A DNA stretch of 64,000 nucleotides from Bacteriovoracaceae bacterium (GTDB lineage: Bacteria; Bdellovibrionota; Bacteriovoracia; Bacteriovoracales; Bacteriovoracaceae). The stretch lies in the NCBI GenBank assembly GCA_947450475.1, contig CANFVK010000002.1, positions 434,001 to 498,000 on the forward strand, written 5' to 3'. How positions within the stretch are numbered: the first letter of the stretch is position 1; each line of letters starts with the position of its first letter. Below the pieces are notes generated by a model. That model had not been told where the DNA came from, ran no database searches, and was given only the letters and a program-made list of their open reading frames with translations. Positions 25,407 to 34,540 of this stretch are shown in pieces. The translations under genes and the position numbers were made by a program.

Positions 25407-26555
25407 ATGTCGGAAATTTCTGATCAGATTCAAACCCTAGTACCTGAGTATGTTCGTAACCTACAAATATACCAGGCAGGAAAACCTATTGAGGAGCTTA
25501 CCCGAGAAAGGGGACTCAGTAAAATTTCCAAACTTGCTAGCAATGAAAATCCACTGGGCCCTTCTCCTTTTGCCATTCAAAGGATGACTAATGCACTCTG
25601 GGATGTGCATCGCTATCCCGACATGAATGCTTACGCCTTGAAATCCGCACTCGCTAAGCTTTATAAATTAAAAAAAGAAAATATTATTCTAGGTAATGGC
25701 TCGGAAGGTATCATGGCGTATATTGCCCGCGCCTTTGTTCAACCTGGCCACGAGGTACTTACCTCTGAAAATACATTTATCGGTTTTAGCATTATAGCTC
25801 GTAGTGTAGGAGCTCATTTAAAAACAGTCCCTCTTACCAGCGATTATCGCTTTGACGTAAAAGCACTCGCCAAAAACATCAACAATAAAACCAAAGTCAT
25901 TTATATTTGCAATCCTAATAATCCAACTGGGACATATATAAATAAAAGTGAATTTGATTTTTTGATGACTCACGTACCCTCTCACGTGCTCGTCATCTTA
26001 GATGAAGCATACTTTGAGTTTGCTCTAGGAAAAGAAGACTATCCTAATTCGATGGATTATCGTTATGACAATGTCATTACTTTAAGAACTTTTTCTAAGG
26101 CTTACGGACTTTCTGGAATTCGTATCGGCTATGGTTTTGGCCACGAAGATCTTATTGCAAATCTTACCAAGGTGAAACTTCCTTTCGAGCCGGGAGTTAT
26201 AGCTCAAATGGGTGCGTTGGGTGCTATCTTTGACAAGCCTCATTTGAGAAGAACTATTGTTAACAACGAACGGCGCTATCTGGAAGCTTTTGAGTTTCTT
26301 ACCAAGCATCAGTTTAATCCCATCAAATCTGTTGCTAACTTTATTGCTTTTAAAACCGGCTCGGAAGAAGCTTCTCGTTACATGTTCGATGCCCTTTTAG
26401 ATCACGGAGTAATTATCAGACAGCTCAAAGCCAACGAGATGCCTGAATATGTTCGAGTATCTTTAGGCAAAAAAAGCGAAATGAAACATTTTTTTCAAGC
26501 AATGGAAATTATTTTGCCAGAGTATAATAAACGTTTCGGGAGACCTAAAGTATGA
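25407..26555 (+). CDS. HisC-type aminotransferase, probably aromatic (tyrosine/phenylalanine) here
   Basis: 382 aa class I/II PLP aminotransferase. Landmarks: SKLASNENPLGPSP, ILGNGSEGIMAYIARAF, CNPNNPTGTY, the VILDEAYFEF Asp, and the PLP Lys in RTFSKAYGLSGIRIGYG. By sequence it is a histidinol-phosphate aminotransferase. No other his gene is nearby, and it is coupled (ATGA overlap) to a fumarylacetoacetate hydrolase-family gene and then hmgA, so transamination of tyrosine to 4-hydroxyphenylpyruvate is the likelier role. HisC homologues are known to accept aromatic substrates. Confidence 0.88.
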   Translation: MSEISDQIQTLVPEYVRNLQIYQAGKPIEELTRERGLSKISKLASNENPLGPSPFAIQRMTNALWDVHRYPDMNAYALKSALAKLYKLKKENIILGNGSEGIMAYIARAFVQPGHEVLTSENTFIGFSIIARSVGAHLKTVPLTSDYRFDVKALAKNINNKTKVIYICNPNNPTGTYINKSEFDFLMTHVPSHVLVILDEAYFEFALGKEDYPNSMDYRYDNVITLRTFSKAYGLSGIRIGYGFGHEDLIANLTKVKLPFEPGVIAQMGALGAIFDKPHLRRTIVNNERRYLEAFEFLTKHQFNPIKSVANFIAFKTGSEEASRYMFDALLDHGVIIRQLKANEMPEYVRVSLGKKSEMKHFFQAMEIILPEYNKRFGRPKV

Positions 26556-27556
26556 AAGTTGTCACCTATCTTCACCGCCATCAATTAGGTTGTGACAAGC
26601 GATTGGGTATACTAATCAATGATAGTTCAATTCTCGATCCCAACTTTGCCTTTGCTTGTGATTTTGAAAGAGAAAATCGCTTCAATCCCCGTGAGCGCGC
26701 TAACAATTACTGCCCCCCAAGCTTGAATCAACTGCTTCGTTTAAAGGAAAATCCGCTTGAAATTTTAAGAGAAGCAATTGGATTGATGGCTTTTTTAGAA
26801 AAGTGCGGACAATATTGCTTGAAAGATGGCACTCAATATTTACTTGATTTATCCATCAATAAAGTAAGCTTAACAGCTCCGCTGGATAAAATTGAAACCT
26901 ATCGTGACTTCTATGCTCACGAGAGCCATGTCGCCGCTGGATTTAAAAAGCGAGGCGAGACTATACCTGCTGCTTGGTATGAAATTCCTGCATATTACAA
27001 GGGAGCTACTGCCGGATTTATCGGGACAGAAGATGAAATCCTCTGGCCGTCCTATACTGACTTATTGGACTACGAGCTAGAGCTTGGCATGATCATTGGA
27101 CTTGATGGCTACAATGTTCGCCAAAAAGAAGCTCATAGACATATTTTTGGTTTTACAATTTTAAATGATATCTCTGCACGAGACATTCAAAAAAAAGAAA
27201 TGCAGATACGTCTTGGACCTGCCAAAGCTAAAGATTTTTGTACAATCATAGGGCCGGTTATAACAACGTTAGATGAATTTGATAGTATTGAGCCCAATCT
27301 GCTAATGACTGCCAAAGTAAATGGAGTCGAATGGTCTCGAGGGCATTCAGGTGACATCCATTTTAGTTGGGCCCAAATGATAGAGCATGCTTCTCGCGAT
27401 GAATGGATCTTAGCGGGTGATCTCTTTGGCTCAGGTACGGTTGGCACTGGTTGTGGACTTGAGCTCGACAAATGGATTAAACCCGGTGACGTTCTAGAAC
27501 TTGAAATAGAAGGCATTGGGAAATTAAGAAATACAGTAGGCAATAAAAAAACATAA
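26552..27556 (+). CDS. Fumarylacetoacetate hydrolase family protein (probable fumarylacetoacetase)
   Basis: 334 aa. The FAH fold is recognisable from LDYELELGMIIG (metal-binding Glu pair), FTILNDISARDIQ and RGHSGDIHFSWAQMIEHAS, with the catalytic-loop-like YAHESHVAAGF near 125. LFGSGTVGTGCGLELDKWI near the end is typical of full fumarylacetoacetases. It would split fumarylacetoacetate to fumarate and acetoacetate, the last step of tyrosine breakdown. GGGAG lies 9 nt before the ATG. Confidence 0.9.
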   Translation: MKVVTYLHRHQLGCDKRLGILINDSSILDPNFAFACDFERENRFNPRERANNYCPPSLNQLLRLKENPLEILREAIGLMAFLEKCGQYCLKDGTQYLLDLSINKVSLTAPLDKIETYRDFYAHESHVAAGFKKRGETIPAAWYEIPAYYKGATAGFIGTEDEILWPSYTDLLDYELELGMIIGLDGYNVRQKEAHRHIFGFTILNDISARDIQKKEMQIRLGPAKAKDFCTIIGPVITTLDEFDSIEPNLLMTAKVNGVEWSRGHSGDIHFSWAQMIEHASRDEWILAGDLFGSGTVGTGCGLELDKWIKPGDVLELEIEGIGKLRNTVGNKKT

Positions 27557-27568
27557 GGTACATTTTAT

Positions 27569-28666
27569 ATGGACAACTTTAAATCATCGGGAATCTTTAC
27601 TAAACAAGCTCATGTCAAAGTACCTCAAGGGCATTTTGAAGAAGAGCATGGCCGAAAAGGATTTTTTGGCAGAGTTTCTCACCTCTATCATCAGCAGCCT
27701 CCAGTGGCTTGGACTCACATTGATGGGGAGCTTAAACCACAGTCTCAACCTCCTATGTTTGAAGAGCAATTAGTAAAAAATAAATTTGAAGTTATTTTAT
27801 CAAATCATGATGTCATCATTAGCATTGCCAACCTCAATCAATCATTTAAAAACTTTTATCGAAATGCTGACTTTGATGAATTGTATTTTATTCACGATGG
27901 CGCTGGAGTATTTGAAACTAGCTATGGACACCTTGAATATATCAAAGGAGATTACGTCGTTATACCTAGAGGTGTAACTTACAAACTTTACCTGCAGACT
28001 CCTACAAAAATCTTTAAAGTGGAATCATCATCAGAATTCGAACAACCCTCACGCGGACTTTTAGGGCCGAATGCTCTCTATGATCAGACAGCTATCAAAA
28101 CGCCAGAGGCTGCTCACGGAAGTGAGCAAGATAAAACTGAGTATAAAATCGAAATAAAACGTTTAGGAAAAATAACCACTGTAACTTATCCGCATAATCC
28201 CTTATGCGTGAGTGGTTGGAAAGGATCGTGCTATCCTTTCAAGTTATCGATCTATGATTTTTGTCCAGTGATGAGTCATCGCTATCACATGCCGCCAAGT
28301 GCTCACACCACTTTTGTGTGTAAAAATTTTGTTGTCTGCTCTTTTGTGGAACGACCACTCGAAGACTCTGAAACCCATGGCGTGCTCAAAGTTCCTTTTT
28401 ATCACTCTAATATTGATTTTGATGAAGTTCTTTTTTACCATCAGGGAAATTTCTTTTCGCGCGATAATATCGATGCGGGGGCACTCACTTTTCATCCTCA
28501 AGGAATCCATCATGGCCCCCATCCGAAAGCATTTAAAAACAGCAATGCCAAGACATATACCGATGAATATGCAGTGATGATCGACGCTCGCAATCCCCTC
28601 ATTACTTCAGAGTGGTTTTCCAAGAATGAAAATAAAGATTACTGGAAATCTTGGATGAGTAACTAG
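27569..28666 (+). CDS. hmgA: Homogentisate 1,2-dioxygenase
   Basis: 365 aa cupin dioxygenase, short compared with the ~430-aa proteobacterial form. The iron-binding region is visible in FDEVLFYHQGNFFSRD and FHPQGIHHGPHPKAF (His-Glu-His set). The N-terminal half includes YIKGDYVVIPRGVTYKL. It opens the ring of homogentisate to maleylacetoacetate. Third gene of the tyrosine operon. Neither 4-hydroxyphenylpyruvate dioxygenase nor a maleylacetoacetate isomerase is in the window. The 3' end overlaps the convergent acyltransferase by 4 nt. Confidence 0.93.
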   Translation: MDNFKSSGIFTKQAHVKVPQGHFEEEHGRKGFFGRVSHLYHQQPPVAWTHIDGELKPQSQPPMFEEQLVKNKFEVILSNHDVIISIANLNQSFKNFYRNADFDELYFIHDGAGVFETSYGHLEYIKGDYVVIPRGVTYKLYLQTPTKIFKVESSSEFEQPSRGLLGPNALYDQTAIKTPEAAHGSEQDKTEYKIEIKRLGKITTVTYPHNPLCVSGWKGSCYPFKLSIYDFCPVMSHRYHMPPSAHTTFVCKNFVVCSFVERPLEDSETHGVLKVPFYHSNIDFDEVLFYHQGNFFSRDNIDAGALTFHPQGIHHGPHPKAFKNSNAKTYTDEYAVMIDARNPLITSEWFSKNENKDYWKSWMSN

Positions 28667-29454
28667 ATTATTTTTTTATAAACTGAACTAACTAGATCAT
28701 GAGATCTCTGAGCAAGATTATCTTTTTCAAAATCTGGCGAAAAGCTGATCGATGGAAGTTCATCCAGTCTCACGACAATGTTTCCATTGCAAAAGAGGCG
28801 GAAAGCATGAACGATAAACGAAGTATCATCATGCCAAAAAAGTAAATCACGGTTCTCAAGACTTACCATGTTTTCATTTAGGTATTGATAATTAAGGCAA
28901 AGAGGTAAAACTGCGACTTGAGCGTTAACAGCAGCTTGAAAAAGTGGTCGCCTAAAGCTGATGACGGCTGATCCATCGGTGCTGGTTGCTTCTGGAAAAA
29001 TTGTAACACGCTGATTTGCCACTAAGGCATTTGTTAGCTCCCGAACTTCATTACTAATATTTTTCTTTCTTCTTCGTTCTACAAATAAACAGCCGCCCAA
29101 TTGGCAAAGTTGCCCTAAAAAAAAAGTTTCTTTCATTTCATTTGATGTTACAAAGCAAGTAGGTGCGATACTGCATAAGATAAGAACATCCAAATATGAC
29201 AGATGGTTACAGACAATGAGAAAAGTTTTGTTCTCATCCAGTAACTCTTTAGCGTTGGTAATTAATGTTATATTTAAGATCAAGAGTGAACTTTTTCCAA
29301 CCAGAGAGACCAACTTTATCAACCAAGGACGAGCACGATGAAAATTAAAGCCAAAAAGTCCCAATGTCAGTATTGCAGCGATCGAAAAAAGAGCTAAGAC
29401 ACTGCCCAAAAGGCACAACTTTAGAAGTCCTCGCAAATATTTTAAGTATCTCAT
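28663..29454 (-). CDS. PlsC-like 1-acyl-sn-glycerol-3-phosphate acyltransferase
   Basis: 263 aa with an N-terminal membrane helix (LLKLCLLGSVLALFSIAAIL). The acyltransferase motif H-x4-D is CNHLSYLDVLIL; the second block is FPEATSTDGSAVISFRRPLF (canonical FPEGTRS, here with A and a Thr/Asp insertion). GCLFVERRRK is block II. Related to PlsC or to lyso-ornithine-lipid acyltransferase OlsA, so lipid specificity is open. Confidence 0.85.
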   Translation of the reverse strand: MRYLKYLRGLLKLCLLGSVLALFSIAAILTLGLFGFNFHRARPWLIKLVSLVGKSSLLILNITLITNAKELLDENKTFLIVCNHLSYLDVLILCSIAPTCFVTSNEMKETFFLGQLCQLGGCLFVERRRKKNISNEVRELTNALVANQRVTIFPEATSTDGSAVISFRRPLFQAAVNAQVAVLPLCLNYQYLNENMVSLENRDLLFWHDDTSFIVHAFRLFCNGNIVVRLDELPSISFSPDFEKDNLAQRSHDLVSSVYKKII

Positions 29455-29516
29455 CTACTTTCCTCGGAAAGAATTGTGTATAATCTAAGATGTGACAACA
29501 TGATAAAGGAAAAACC

Positions 29517-30149
29517 ATGACAATGAAATCTTTTAAAACAGATGGAGCTTTCGCTGATAATTATAAATTTCTTATCGGTTCAATACTTCCTCGCCCCATT
29601 GCCGTGGTTTCTACACTTAATGACGATGGTAGTAATAACCTAGCACCATTTTCTTTTTTTACTGCAGTGTCTGCAAGACCAATGATTATTGCTTTTTGTC
29701 CGATGATTCGCACCAGTACTGGTGAAATGAAAGACACTCCAAAAAACATTCTTCGTCAAAAAGAATTTGTGATTAATATTGTTCATGAAGCTATTGTAGA
29801 AAAAATTAACCTCACCTCAACTGAACTTCCTTACGGTGAAGATGAATTCAAATATGCAGGTCTCACACCAATTGATTCTGAAGTTGTTAAAGCAAAGCGT
29901 ATTCAAGAAAGTCTTATCCATTTTGAATGTCTCTTTCGTGATCACCTCGATTATGGAGATCAACCAGGAGCTGGACAGCTCATTACAGGTGAAGTGGTAC
30001 GAGTGCATATAGCTGAAGACATTTTAGAAAATGGTCGAATCATTACATCAAAACTCAAACCGGTCGGACGAGGTGCAGGTAATGATTGGTTTAGATGCAA
30101 TGATACTTTTGAATTGGCTCGATTAATGAATGCTCAAATTCAAAAATAA
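29517..30149 (+). CDS. Flavin reductase (flavoredoxin/DIM6-NTAB) family protein
   Basis: 210 aa. The FMN-binding split-barrel pattern is visible in LIGSILPRPIAVVSTLNDDGSNNLAPFSFFTAVSARPMI, with the conserved R-P-I-A-x-V-S-T. It continues with DTPKNILRQKEFVINIV and SLIHFECLFRDHLDYGD. It reduces or carries flavin, or acts as a flavoprotein of unknown substrate. AAGGA lies 6 nt before the ATG. Monocistronic. Confidence 0.9.
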   Translation: MTMKSFKTDGAFADNYKFLIGSILPRPIAVVSTLNDDGSNNLAPFSFFTAVSARPMIIAFCPMIRTSTGEMKDTPKNILRQKEFVINIVHEAIVEKINLTSTELPYGEDEFKYAGLTPIDSEVVKAKRIQESLIHFECLFRDHLDYGDQPGAGQLITGEVVRVHIAEDILENGRIITSKLKPVGRGAGNDWFRCNDTFELARLMNAQIQK

Positions 30150-30164
30150 AGAGCAGCTCCTTCC

Positions 30165-31388
30165 TTATTGCATTATCTGCAAAAAGTGAGGAAAAGATTT
30201 CTCAATACAATCCACTTCCGCGAGCTGACCTCCGCCACAAGTGCGAAGAAAAAGATAAGCCGTCATAACCATTCTATGATCGCGCTTGGGTTTGACAACA
30301 TACGATCCTGGTTTTATTTCTGTTCCCGTAATGCGTAATTCATCCTGACTCTCATCAAAATGAAAGGGAACTAAAAAGATTTTCAGAAGCTCGATTAATT
30401 CGACCAAGCGATCACTTTCCTTATGACGTAAAACGCTGAGGTGCTTCAACGTACTTGTTCCTTTGATATTGGCCGCTAGGTAAACCAATGTCGGAATAAG
30501 GTCTGGAAACTCTCTGCCATCAACCTCAAAGGGCTTTAGCTTTTTATTGCAAGTTACCACCAGCCCCAGTTCACTCCATTTTATATCCGCACCGCTAGAG
30601 ATTAACATATCAATGAATTTTGAATCTGCTTGATAAGGATCAATATCGTGACAATTCCGAATCAAAACTTTACCTTTAATTACCGCTAATGCTAATGGAT
30701 AACTCAGGCAACTGTAGTCCAAGGGAGTGTTGTAATAATTTTTATGTGCTGTCTCTTTAATCAAATGACTTGTTAATTTTAAGTATGTCTCAGAAGCACT
30801 AATCTTATTTAAATGAAAAGTCTGGTTAGTGTTGGAGAAAGCCAACATCAAAGCAGAAGCAAATTGAGTGCTTTTACTGCAGTCAATTTCCAGAGGAGAG
30901 GCTCCGAATTTTGCAGGTCCCCTTAGTTTAAGCCAAGCAGCTTGCGTGGAGTTTTCGAACACAACCCCCAACGCGCGAAGGGGGGTTAGTAAATCATCTA
31001 TCGGTCGACTGGCTAATTTTTCACTAGGAAAAAGTCGATAGGTTTTTGTCCCTCTGGCCAACAAGGCAATCAAAAAACGATTTGTGGTACCGCCATCTCC
31101 TGTGTGTAAATCAATTACATTTCCATTGGAGAGCGACTCGCATTCGGGAAAAGAATTTTGAAAAATAACAGAATCATTTATTTTCTTAATCCTAAGGCCG
31201 ATGGAGCTAAGGCAAGATAATAGATTTTGAACATCACTTGATTCAGGCAGATGATCGATTCTGAAATTATTGCCTTTAAGAGCGCCAAGAATCAATGCTC
31301 TATTAGCATGAGACTTACTGGTAGGAAGAATCATTTCTTTATTAAAATGAGATTCAATAACCTTATAATGTGAATTTTCGGAGTTCAT
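30165..31388 (-). CDS. aroA: 3-phosphoshikimate 1-carboxyvinyltransferase (EPSP synthase)
   Basis: 407 aa. Active-site blocks: LPTSKSHANRALILG (Lys for PEP/S3P), RPIDDLLTPLRALG, SKSTQFASALMLAF, YQADSKFIDMLI and LRHKESDRLVELI. The usual LGNAGTAxRPL block is changed to LHTGDGGTTNRFLI: Asn-Ala-Gly becomes Asp-Gly-Gly and the Arg-Pro becomes Arg-Phe. It makes EPSP from shikimate-3-phosphate and PEP. The start overlaps the end of aroB by 26 nt; operon aroC-aroB-aroA. Confidence 0.92.
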   Translation of the reverse strand: MNSENSHYKVIESHFNKEMILPTSKSHANRALILGALKGNNFRIDHLPESSDVQNLLSCLSSIGLRIKKINDSVIFQNSFPECESLSNGNVIDLHTGDGGTTNRFLIALLARGTKTYRLFPSEKLASRPIDDLLTPLRALGVVFENSTQAAWLKLRGPAKFGASPLEIDCSKSTQFASALMLAFSNTNQTFHLNKISASETYLKLTSHLIKETAHKNYYNTPLDYSCLSYPLALAVIKGKVLIRNCHDIDPYQADSKFIDMLISSGADIKWSELGLVVTCNKKLKPFEVDGREFPDLIPTLVYLAANIKGTSTLKHLSVLRHKESDRLVELIELLKIFLVPFHFDESQDELRITGTEIKPGSYVVKPKRDHRMVMTAYLFLRTCGGGQLAEVDCIEKSFPHFLQIMQ

Positions 31389-32388
31389 CTTTATTGTTTT
31401 CTAAAATATTTTGAATGGCTTCAAAACTCATGTTTTCAATATAGGCATTACCAATATCTTTTACCAATACTAAATTAATTGAATTCAATGCAGAAATTTT
31501 TTTATCCTTTGATAAAAAGTGCATAATTTTATCAATTGGAAATTCCTTATTATGCCATGGTGGAGTTTGGGCAGAAATCCCAAGGGCAGCTTTAAGTAAT
31601 TTGGTGTCATTAATATTTTTTTCATTACCAAAAATTTTAAAAATCAACATCATTCCCCACATTATGGCTTCGCCATGGGGGAGATTGTAAATGAATTCTA
31701 GAGCATGGCCAAAGGAATGACCCAAGTTGAGAATTCGCCTAGCACCGGTTTCTTTAAAATCTTCTTCCGTCAGCTTTTGCTTATAAAGCGCACAAGCTGT
31801 GATGATTTGATCAAGAGGGGCTTTTTTAACGGCAAGATCATAAATTGAATATTCTAAAAAGCAGTACTTTAAGATTTCTCCCATACCACTATTTCTCTCT
31901 AAATCAGGCAATGAATCTAAAAATGTTGGGCATATCCAAACATGATTTGGAAGATGAAAAGCACCTATTAAGTTTTTGCCATTTTTGGAATTAATCGCAA
32001 CTTTTCCTCCGATTCCGGCATCTACCATGGCCAACAAGGTTGTCGGTATAACACTCCAAGAGATCCCTCGCAAAATAGTAGCAGCAACAAATCCTGCAAA
32101 ATCAGAGACGGCTCCCCCTCCAATTGCAACGAGATGAGCATTGCGGTGAATTCCTTTTTCTAAAAAAAACTCTATTACATTTTGAAAATCTAAAATATTT
32201 TTTACTTTTTCACCATCTGGAGATTTCCAGAAAATAATTTTTTTATTTTCAATTTTATCAAATGGCAAATCTTTAGAATACTTGCTCCAAACATTATGAT
32301 CGACAATCAACAAAACGGTATCAGTTTCCAGCCTAGAAATTTCTTCTACGATATCTGGCAAAGTGATGTTTTTAATCTGAGTTTTCAT
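31363..32388 (-). CDS. aroB: 3-dehydroquinate synthase
   Basis: 341 aa from the ATG at 32388 (GGA 7 nt upstream; the TTG at 32400 is less likely). NAD/metal-binding landmarks: LVAIGGGAVSDFAGFVAATILRG, IPTTLLAMVDAGIGGKVAIN, KNLIGAFHLP and NLGHSFGHALEFI, which contains the zinc His residues. It converts DAHP to 3-dehydroquinate, the second step of the shikimate pathway. It lies 13 nt after aroC. Confidence 0.94.
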   Translation of the reverse strand: MKTQIKNITLPDIVEEISRLETDTVLLIVDHNVWSKYSKDLPFDKIENKKIIFWKSPDGEKVKNILDFQNVIEFFLEKGIHRNAHLVAIGGGAVSDFAGFVAATILRGISWSVIPTTLLAMVDAGIGGKVAINSKNGKNLIGAFHLPNHVWICPTFLDSLPDLERNSGMGEILKYCFLEYSIYDLAVKKAPLDQIITACALYKQKLTEEDFKETGARRILNLGHSFGHALEFIYNLPHGEAIMWGMMLIFKIFGNEKNINDTKLLKAALGISAQTPPWHNKEFPIDKIMHFLSKDKKISALNSINLVLVKDIGNAYIENMSFEAIQNILENNKDELRKFTL

Positions 32389-32401
32389 TTTCGTATCCAA
32401 A

Positions 32402-33415
32402 TTAATTGTCGTTCTTGTAAGCTTGTTGCCTTAAAAAATGATCAGCGAGGACTATTTTGACCATGGCTTCAACGACCGGTATCGCTCTAGGCATGATGCA
32501 AGGGTCATGGCGGCCTTCACGCGCCTTTTCCCCAATTGTCGAAGTAGGTTTAAACGTAACTGTCATGATGATCGGATCACCATTAGAAATGCCGCCTTCC
32601 ATTCCACCGAAAGCATCACTATTTTTGGAAACCTCACTTCCCATTAAAGCTGCCATTTCTTCACCCAGCCCATAGGAAAAGGCGACTATGGCGCCAATTG
32701 ACATTAAAGCCTTTGCCATATCCGCTTTCAGCTTATCAAATGCCGGTTCCCCAAGACCAACTGGACATTGCTCAATTACAATACGCACTTTTCCTCCAAC
32801 TGATTCACCCTCTTTTTGTAATTTTTGAAGAAACGTTTTAATTTCTTCATTTTTCTGGGGATCAGCAAAGTTGTAGGGAGAAAAATCTCGACTGAGGTCT
32901 TTGGGAAAATCTTGACTTAAAATTTCAAACGGACCCAATCGAGTAATAAGTGCAGTCACTTTGGTTTGAGGTAGAATCAGACTAGCGAAGTAGCCGGCGA
33001 CAACGCGAGAAAGTGTCTCTCGTCCAGAAGCTCTACCTCCGCCGCGGTGATCGCGAATGCCATATTTTAATTGATAACTTTTATCTGCATGACCTGGTCG
33101 ATAATGATCTTTGAGAGCATCGTAGTTCTGGCTTTTTTGATTATTATTGTGAACCACAACAGCAATGGGAGTTCCCAAAGTTTTTCCTTCAAAAATCCCA
33201 GAGAGCACCTGCGCTTTATCAGCTTCTATTCGAGAAGTCGTACCTGCAATTTTACCAGGGGCCCTTCGATCGAGTTGAGCTTGCAAATCATCTAGATTAA
33301 CATGGAGTCCGCTGGGAACACCATCGAGGACCACTCCGATGGCAGCACCATGGGATTCACCAAAAGTAGTCAGAGAAAATAATTTACCAAAGCTGTTTCC
33401 ACGCATAGTATGCAT
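32402..33415 (-). CDS. aroC: Chorismate synthase
   Basis: 337 aa from the ATG at 33415; the ATG at 33406 (MRGNSFGKLF, 334 aa) fits the family N-terminus equally well. Signatures: LTTFGESHGAAIG, GIRDHRGGGRASGRET and GGMEGGISNGDPIIM. It converts EPSP to chorismate with reduced FMN. It leads the aroC-aroB-aroA operon and is divergent from the zinc-ribbon gene across about 40 nt. Confidence 0.94.
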   Translation of the reverse strand: MHTMRGNSFGKLFSLTTFGESHGAAIGVVLDGVPSGLHVNLDDLQAQLDRRAPGKIAGTTSRIEADKAQVLSGIFEGKTLGTPIAVVVHNNNQKSQNYDALKDHYRPGHADKSYQLKYGIRDHRGGGRASGRETLSRVVAGYFASLILPQTKVTALITRLGPFEILSQDFPKDLSRDFSPYNFADPQKNEEIKTFLQKLQKEGESVGGKVRIVIEQCPVGLGEPAFDKLKADMAKALMSIGAIVAFSYGLGEEMAALMGSEVSKNSDAFGGMEGGISNGDPIIMTVTFKPTSTIGEKAREGRHDPCIMPRAIPVVEAMVKIVLADHFLRQQAYKNDN

Positions 33416-33456
33416 TATACTCAAAGCCCTAAGGCTTATACAAGGAAGAGTCGTAT

Positions 33457-34176
33457 ATGTATTTAGAGAGCTTTCGCCATTTAATTGAGGTTGAAGCATT
33501 AAAAGCTCAAAATCAGAATGAACTCGGACTGATTGCCAAAGAGAACAAAAGAATATCCGATTTAGAGAGGCTAAGGGCGACCAAAATTCAGGAACTAGAA
33601 ACACTTGAGCAAAACTTTGGGTCTTTAAAATTAACTGAAAAACAGCTAGAGATCGAAACTTTTAACGCCAAACTAAAGCGCATGAAATCACAAATGGACC
33701 TTGTAACTTCTCAAAAAGAACAACAAGCTCTTGAAGGACAAATTGCTTTGCTAGAAAAAGAATTACAAGTCCAGGAAGAAAACTACTTTTTAAACCTGGA
33801 GCGATCAGAAGAAATTGAGCAAGAAAAAGAAGATCATAATCAATTTATTGCGGGCTCCCTAGCGACCATCAATTCTATTGGCAGCGAAGTTGAAATCACA
33901 GTTAAGAAGCATCAAGAAAGAATTCATCAAAATAACCTTCGCATACATTCACTTTTTGAACAGATAGACAAAAGCTTGGCCGGGATTTATCAATCTATTG
34001 AAAAAAAATTTCCTCCACCACTGCGAGCGGTTGCTTACCTAGTTGATAAAAAATGTTCACAGTGCCACATGCTTCAAGACTCCATGTTGAAGCTATCTTT
34101 AGAAGAAGGCCGCTCAATAGAAACCTGTCAGACCTGTGGTCGACTTTTAATTCCAGAAACGGCGAAAATTTATTGA
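33457..34176 (+). CDS. Coiled-coil protein with C-terminal C4 zinc ribbon
   Basis: 239 aa. Residues ~15-170 form a long coiled coil (for example KLKRMKSQMDLVTSQKEQQA) and the C-terminus carries a zinc ribbon with two CxxC knuckles: KKCSQCHML and ETCQTCGRLL. This matches the C4-type zinc-ribbon/DUF164 family, common beside rnpB or RNase H genes. An RNA- or DNA-binding role is suspected, not shown. Its TGA lies within the -35 box of the rnpB promoter. Confidence 0.87.
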   Translation: MYLESFRHLIEVEALKAQNQNELGLIAKENKRISDLERLRATKIQELETLEQNFGSLKLTEKQLEIETFNAKLKRMKSQMDLVTSQKEQQALEGQIALLEKELQVQEENYFLNLERSEEIEQEKEDHNQFIAGSLATINSIGSEVEITVKKHQERIHQNNLRIHSLFEQIDKSLAGIYQSIEKKFPPPLRAVAYLVDKKCSQCHMLQDSMLKLSLEEGRSIETCQTCGRLLIPETAKIY

Positions 34177-34201
34177 CGATTATCTGACAAAAGCCGATAA
34201 G
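34173..34201 (+). promoter_or_regulatory. rnpB promoter
   Basis: TTGACG (34173-34178), an exact 17-nt spacer, GATAAG (34196-34201). The predicted start at about 34208-34209 coincides with the first base of the P1 helix. The -35 overlaps the stop codon of the zinc-ribbon gene. Confidence 0.7.
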
Positions 34202-34208
34202 TGACCTA

Positions 34209-34531
34209 CCGAGAAGAGGGAATCATCGCTGGCCAGTGTAGCAATACATTGACGGGAGGAAAGTCCGGACACCACATGGTAACGTAGCGGGTAACGCCCG
34301 TCCATCGCGAGGTGAGGACAAGTGCAACAGAAAGGATGTACAGGTAAGGCTGTAGTGAAATCAGGTAAACTCTACGTGGTGCAAGCTCAAATAGGCCTAG
34401 GCGTCTCTAGCAATAGAGACTAGAGGGGACCACTCTCAATGCTAGGCGGGTAGAGTGCTTGAGCCCACGAGCAATCGTGGGCCTAGATGAATGATGGTTG
34501 AAAACAGGATCCGGCTTACCCCTTTTCTCGG
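34209..34531 (+). ncRNA. rnpB: RNase P RNA (bacterial type A)
   Basis: 323 nt. The P1 strands CCGAGAAGAGGG (34209-34220) and CCCCTTTTCTCGG (34519-34531) pair. The universally conserved GAGGAAAGTCCGGAC near 34256, the ACAGAAA segment near 34327, GGTAAACTCTACG near 34364 and the 3' ACAGGATCCGGCTTA near 34504 are all present. It is the catalytic RNA that trims the 5' ends of pre-tRNA. A TTTT run directly follows P1 and probably acts in termination. Confidence 0.96.
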
Positions 34532-34540
34532 TTTTATCTC

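Noticed and set aside
33416..33604. Longer N-terminus for chorismate synthase
   Set aside because: The extension runs into the divergent zinc-ribbon gene and lies before the family start MRGNSFGKLF.
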